Source: Elysia chlorotica
Lineage: Eukaryota > Mollusca > Gastropoda > Plakobranchidae
DNA length: 64,000 bases
Assembly: GCA_003991915.1 (NCBI GenBank)
Contig: RQTK01000014.1
Coordinates: 846,955 to 910,954 of the forward strand
Direction of reading: 5' to 3'
Positions within the stretch are counted from its first letter, which is position 1, and each line of letters opens with the position of its first letter. The position numbers and the translations under genes were made by a program. Below the pieces are notes generated by a model. It was not told where the DNA came from, made no database searches, and was given only the letters and a program-made list of their open reading frames with translations. Shown here one piece after another: positions 61,012 through 64,000 of this stretch.

Positions 61012-61030
61012 CTTTGCTTGGGTAAACTGG

Positions 61031-61057
61031 TCAAGAATAATCTTTAACTGCTGGCAT
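61031..61057 (-). promoter_or_regulatory. Short upstream reading frame in the GFPT leader
   Basis: An ATG at 61055-61057 opens eight codons (MPAVKDYS) and ends in TGA 19 bases before the GFPT start. It matters only if the leader is transcribed as assumed. Confidence 0.35.
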
Positions 61058-61311
61058 GGACTAAATCTGCTGCACGGAGAGTAAATTAAATGGGTGGCTC
61101 TAGATGTTGTTGATATTTTTGTGTATTTTTAAAGTAAATTTATAGATCTAGAACTTAGTCCCTTCATGTGAGTTTGTTTCGCTGGTTTACGTCCAACGTC
61201 AGAACTAGATCTAGCTAGATCATAGAATCTGGGCCTAATAGGTTATACTGAGGACATGTCCTCTAGATCTAAAATAAAAGCCACGAAAATTATCTCTAGA
61301 TCTAGAATTAA

Positions 61312-61708
61312 ATCTACGCTAACAAAAGGAATAATAATCCTTAGTGTAAAAACTGGCCGTATAACTAGATTGGAATTATCTTATTCAGATTAGTGTGCCT
61401 TGTTCAAAACACACGGCTTGAATTGCTACTGGCCCTGGCACTAAAACTTACTGGGTGTGTTCGTGTTACTGACATGCGAGGTCATAACCTTTCAACTTCC
61501 TTGTTTAGGGTCACCAGATAAAAACAAACAGTCAAAGAGGAAGTATGGCCTAAACAAAATGAATGGAATATTGCTCTACGTGTAAGAAAGACGCGGATCT
61601 AATAATTATTATAAACTTTAAAAGAGCGAAACAATAATTATTAAGACTCATTCGCTTATGCTGAACCGTAAAACATAACGATCAAACAGCTAGCATAAAA
61701 CAAACGGA
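61312..61708. other. Upstream region of GFPT, no second gene seen
   Basis: A strong minus-strand donor (CCCA|GTAAGT) at about 61450 could end a non-coding first exon of GFPT. No coding exon is visible. Confidence 0.35.
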
Positions 61709-61821
61709 GAAGAAGAAGGAGAAGAAGAAAAAGAAGAAAAAGAAGGAGAAGAAGAAGAAGAAGAAGAAGAAGAAGAAGAAGAAGAAGAAGAAGAAGAAGA
61801 AGAAGAAGAAGAAGAAGAAGA
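61709..61821. repeat. GAA/AAG trinucleotide microsatellite
   Basis: About 37 GAA-type units, impure at the left. The poly-Phe, poly-Ser and poly-Leu frames on the minus strand are artefacts. Long GAA runs can form triplexes. Confidence 0.97.
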
Positions 61822-61919
61822 AAAGTGAATACGGTTTGCTTCCTGATTGCATGCAAGGCGCATGGCAATGACATGTGCAACACATGTAGGCCTACATTGT
61901 TCAATAAAATTATATATCC

Positions 61920-61948
61920 CCCCCCCCCCCCCCCCAAAAAAAAAAAAG
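61920..61948. repeat. Poly-C then poly-A run
   Basis: About 17 C followed by 12 A. Length calls here are error-prone in any assembly. Confidence 0.9.
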
Positions 61949-63739
61949 GAAATACTAAGAAATTCTAAGAATTCAATTGGCTGATTGTTAAACGATTCGG
62001 TTTTTGGTCTTGGCATTCGTGTCCTATACAATACTTGTGGTAATAGCGGTTCTTGCTTCATACCAGAGCCTATCGATTTTATCAGAAGTTTCGCTAAAGG
62101 ATCTGAATTAGCCTGACGCGTACTTCTTTATAAAAATGTGAACGGTAGGCACATTTTTTTCACAGCGTTTTTACTAGAATTTGAAGAATACAAATTACTG
62201 CCTTGAATATCCTAACCCACACACGCCAAATTATCCCCGTGAAACTTCTCCCTATTCCACACTCTCTGGTAATATCAAGAAGTGTGCGTTCTTTATCTTT
62301 TCATTCGTTAAACCTTATTGAGCTTCACTGGGGTCTATGGGTGGGGTCTACAAAATGCGACCTGATATACCCTCTTCTCCTTAAGCAAAGTGTCTCATTC
62401 CTCCACTTTCTTGTGTTGACTTGGTTTTTCATTTCTTTTATTTGTGTGTAGTAACAAGATACAAAAACCAGATACATTATTAGTGACTGTTACATGACAA
62501 AACACTAACAACGCTAATGAATACAATAAATACAGCATTAATAACAACAATAATAGTTAAGAAGCCAATAATAGCAAAACAAAAACAAAGAAACGAAAAC
62601 TAAAAAGACCACCACCAACAGCAATAACAAAACACACACAAAAGTAATTAATATAAACTTCACCTATAGCAACCAATTTAATAAGCTTAATACCTTAATA
62701 ATAAGCCTACTGCAAAAGTAATTGTAATTTAAATTTTATACTTATAAGGTATGTTAAGTTGGCTTCAATACATTTAATATAGTAAAACATGTTTTACAAA
62801 ATAAAACATTTTTTGTGCCACTAGGGCTAACTTGGGAAGAATTGGGCTACGTTTATAGAAGCTCTATGCTCGTTGAGAATACCTGATGAAAAAGAAAAAA
62901 ATATAATGTACCTGGTGTAAAATTCACTAACGATTTGAGAAGAAGCAACAAAAACGAACAAACAATTAAATAACTTTTAAAAAAGGTTAATACTAGCATA
63001 TCGGGCATAAGGATAATTTTAATTGTTATGATGTCTGAAGCATTATTTGGCAAGACAATTACAATAGACTAAGGTGGGGACAATGAGTCATTGTAAACAA
63101 GAAAACATAATGAATTAACAGACATTCAGTCATTGCTTGTAATAAAACTATGCTAAAAAAAACTATGTAATACCACAAAAGTGCACTTTTTTAGTGAACT
63201 ACAGCACATTGAATGTACTTTGATTGATAAAATGCGTGTATTTAGTCGTTGTTGTTCTTCTTCTTTGCTTCATTGTTATTGTTTTCCAGAAAGTAGGCAT
63301 GCTTCATCAGAAAATATTAAAAAAATAAAACTATCAAACCAAAAGACTGTACAAAATAACTAAATGGCAATATAATTCCGATGAGTGGATTTCTTCTTAA
63401 GTGACTTTTAAGAGTTAAACTGCCTTTTGAGTTTTGTGTTTGCTCCGTCCTCACACACAAAAATATGTTGAACGGATATTACCTCTTCGATCTCCGTGGT
63501 ATGTGACACAAGTTTGATCAGCCTCACTAATTACCTTGCCTAAGGCGGTGTGTCTTTGTCTCACTTTCCCATTAACCTGAGTGGGTCATTGTATGTCCTT
63601 GGTTACTGAGAACCTAGTTTTTATTCAGTGTTAGAAGTTGCCGCTAACGAAACCGAAAGAATTTACATATTTTGTATGTATATGTTCGAAATTCGATAAA
63701 TTCAGCTTCACAGGACCGTGAAGGTTGTAAAGGGGACAT

Positions 63740-63740
<1 letters not shown>
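61949..63740. other. AT-rich intergenic DNA, no gene seen
   Basis: Scattered AAC/AAT-rich low-complexity stretches (62520-62660). No gene or repeat partner in the window. Confidence 0.5.
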
Positions 63741-63816
<76 letters not shown>

Positions 63817-63849
63817 TGGACAGACGGACAGGCGGACAAACAGATAAAC

Positions 63850-63891
<42 letters not shown>

Positions 63892-63907
63892 AGAGAGAGA
63901 GAGACAA

Positions 63908-63938
<31 letters not shown>

Positions 63939-64000
63939 GACAGATACAGAGATAGAGACAGAAAGAGATAGAGAGATAGGGAGATACAGGAAGGCACAGA
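63741..64000. repeat. ACAG then GA microsatellite, cut by window end
   Basis: Nearly pure ACAG at 63741-63816, GA at 63852-63888, then impure GA/GACA to the edge. It has the same two-part GACA+GA structure as at 4473-4643 and 28040-28300. Confidence 0.96.

Noticed and set aside
61656..62061. Poly-Ser, poly-Phe and poly-Leu frames
   Set aside because: All three frames of the GAA repeat are open. No supporting domain.
63741..63816. CRISPR-like array from regular repeats
   Set aside because: It is a simple ACAG microsatellite in eukaryotic DNA with no spacers.

Overview
This is a eukaryotic nuclear window. Its genes are split into many exons with GT..AG introns. The intergenic DNA is AT-rich and full of tRNA-derived SINEs, non-LTR retrotransposon fragments and long GA, GACA, TCTA, TTA and GAA microsatellites. 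The two proteins are bilaterian and the repeat style suggests a mollusc, probably a gastropod; that last step is inference and no species is claimed.

Layout. Bases 1-31,700 hold no gene I can defend. They contain an 88-bp tandem triplication (1346-1609), a 45-bp minisatellite (5197-5423), about ten SINE copies, a 2.06-kb tandem duplication (9682-11738 and 11760-13817), a decayed RNase H region of a non-LTR element (13757-14314), a foldback element family (about 3.0, 14.5, 14.7 and 16.6 kb), two dispersed repeat pairs and a 5'-truncated reverse transcriptase fragment with a 13-bp target-site duplication (27164-27989).

Bases 31,740-44,130 (+ strand) hold a MAP kinase kinase 4 (MKK4/MAP2K4) gene. 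Twelve coding exons join without a frame error into a 383-residue protein with an intact kinase core. A CRE palindrome lies about 210 bp before the preferred start codon.

Bases about 45,200-61,100 (- strand) hold glutamine:fructose-6-phosphate aminotransferase (GFPT/GFAT), the entry enzyme of the hexosamine pathway. Nineteen coding exons join into 676 residues. The two genes converge tail to tail, with 6.5 kb between stop codons. They belong to different pathways (stress MAPK signalling and UDP-GlcNAc supply), and nothing here shows joint control.

The most striking structure is inside GFPT. A segment of about 1.25-1.43 kb carrying exon 11 (194 bp) and the 5' part of exon 12 is tandemly duplicated (51867-53115 and 53116-54545). 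Both exon-11 copies have complete splice sites and encode the same peptide, and their three differences are all silent. Because 194 is not a multiple of three, splicing both copies would frameshift the message, so the copies must be used exclusively or one skipped. GFPT also has a changed C-terminal tail that keeps the Schiff-base lysine, and it lacks the RRGS phosphorylation consensus of human GFAT1.

Bases 61,100-64,000 are intergenic, with AGATCT/TCTAGA-rich DNA and GAA, poly-C and GACA/GA tracts.
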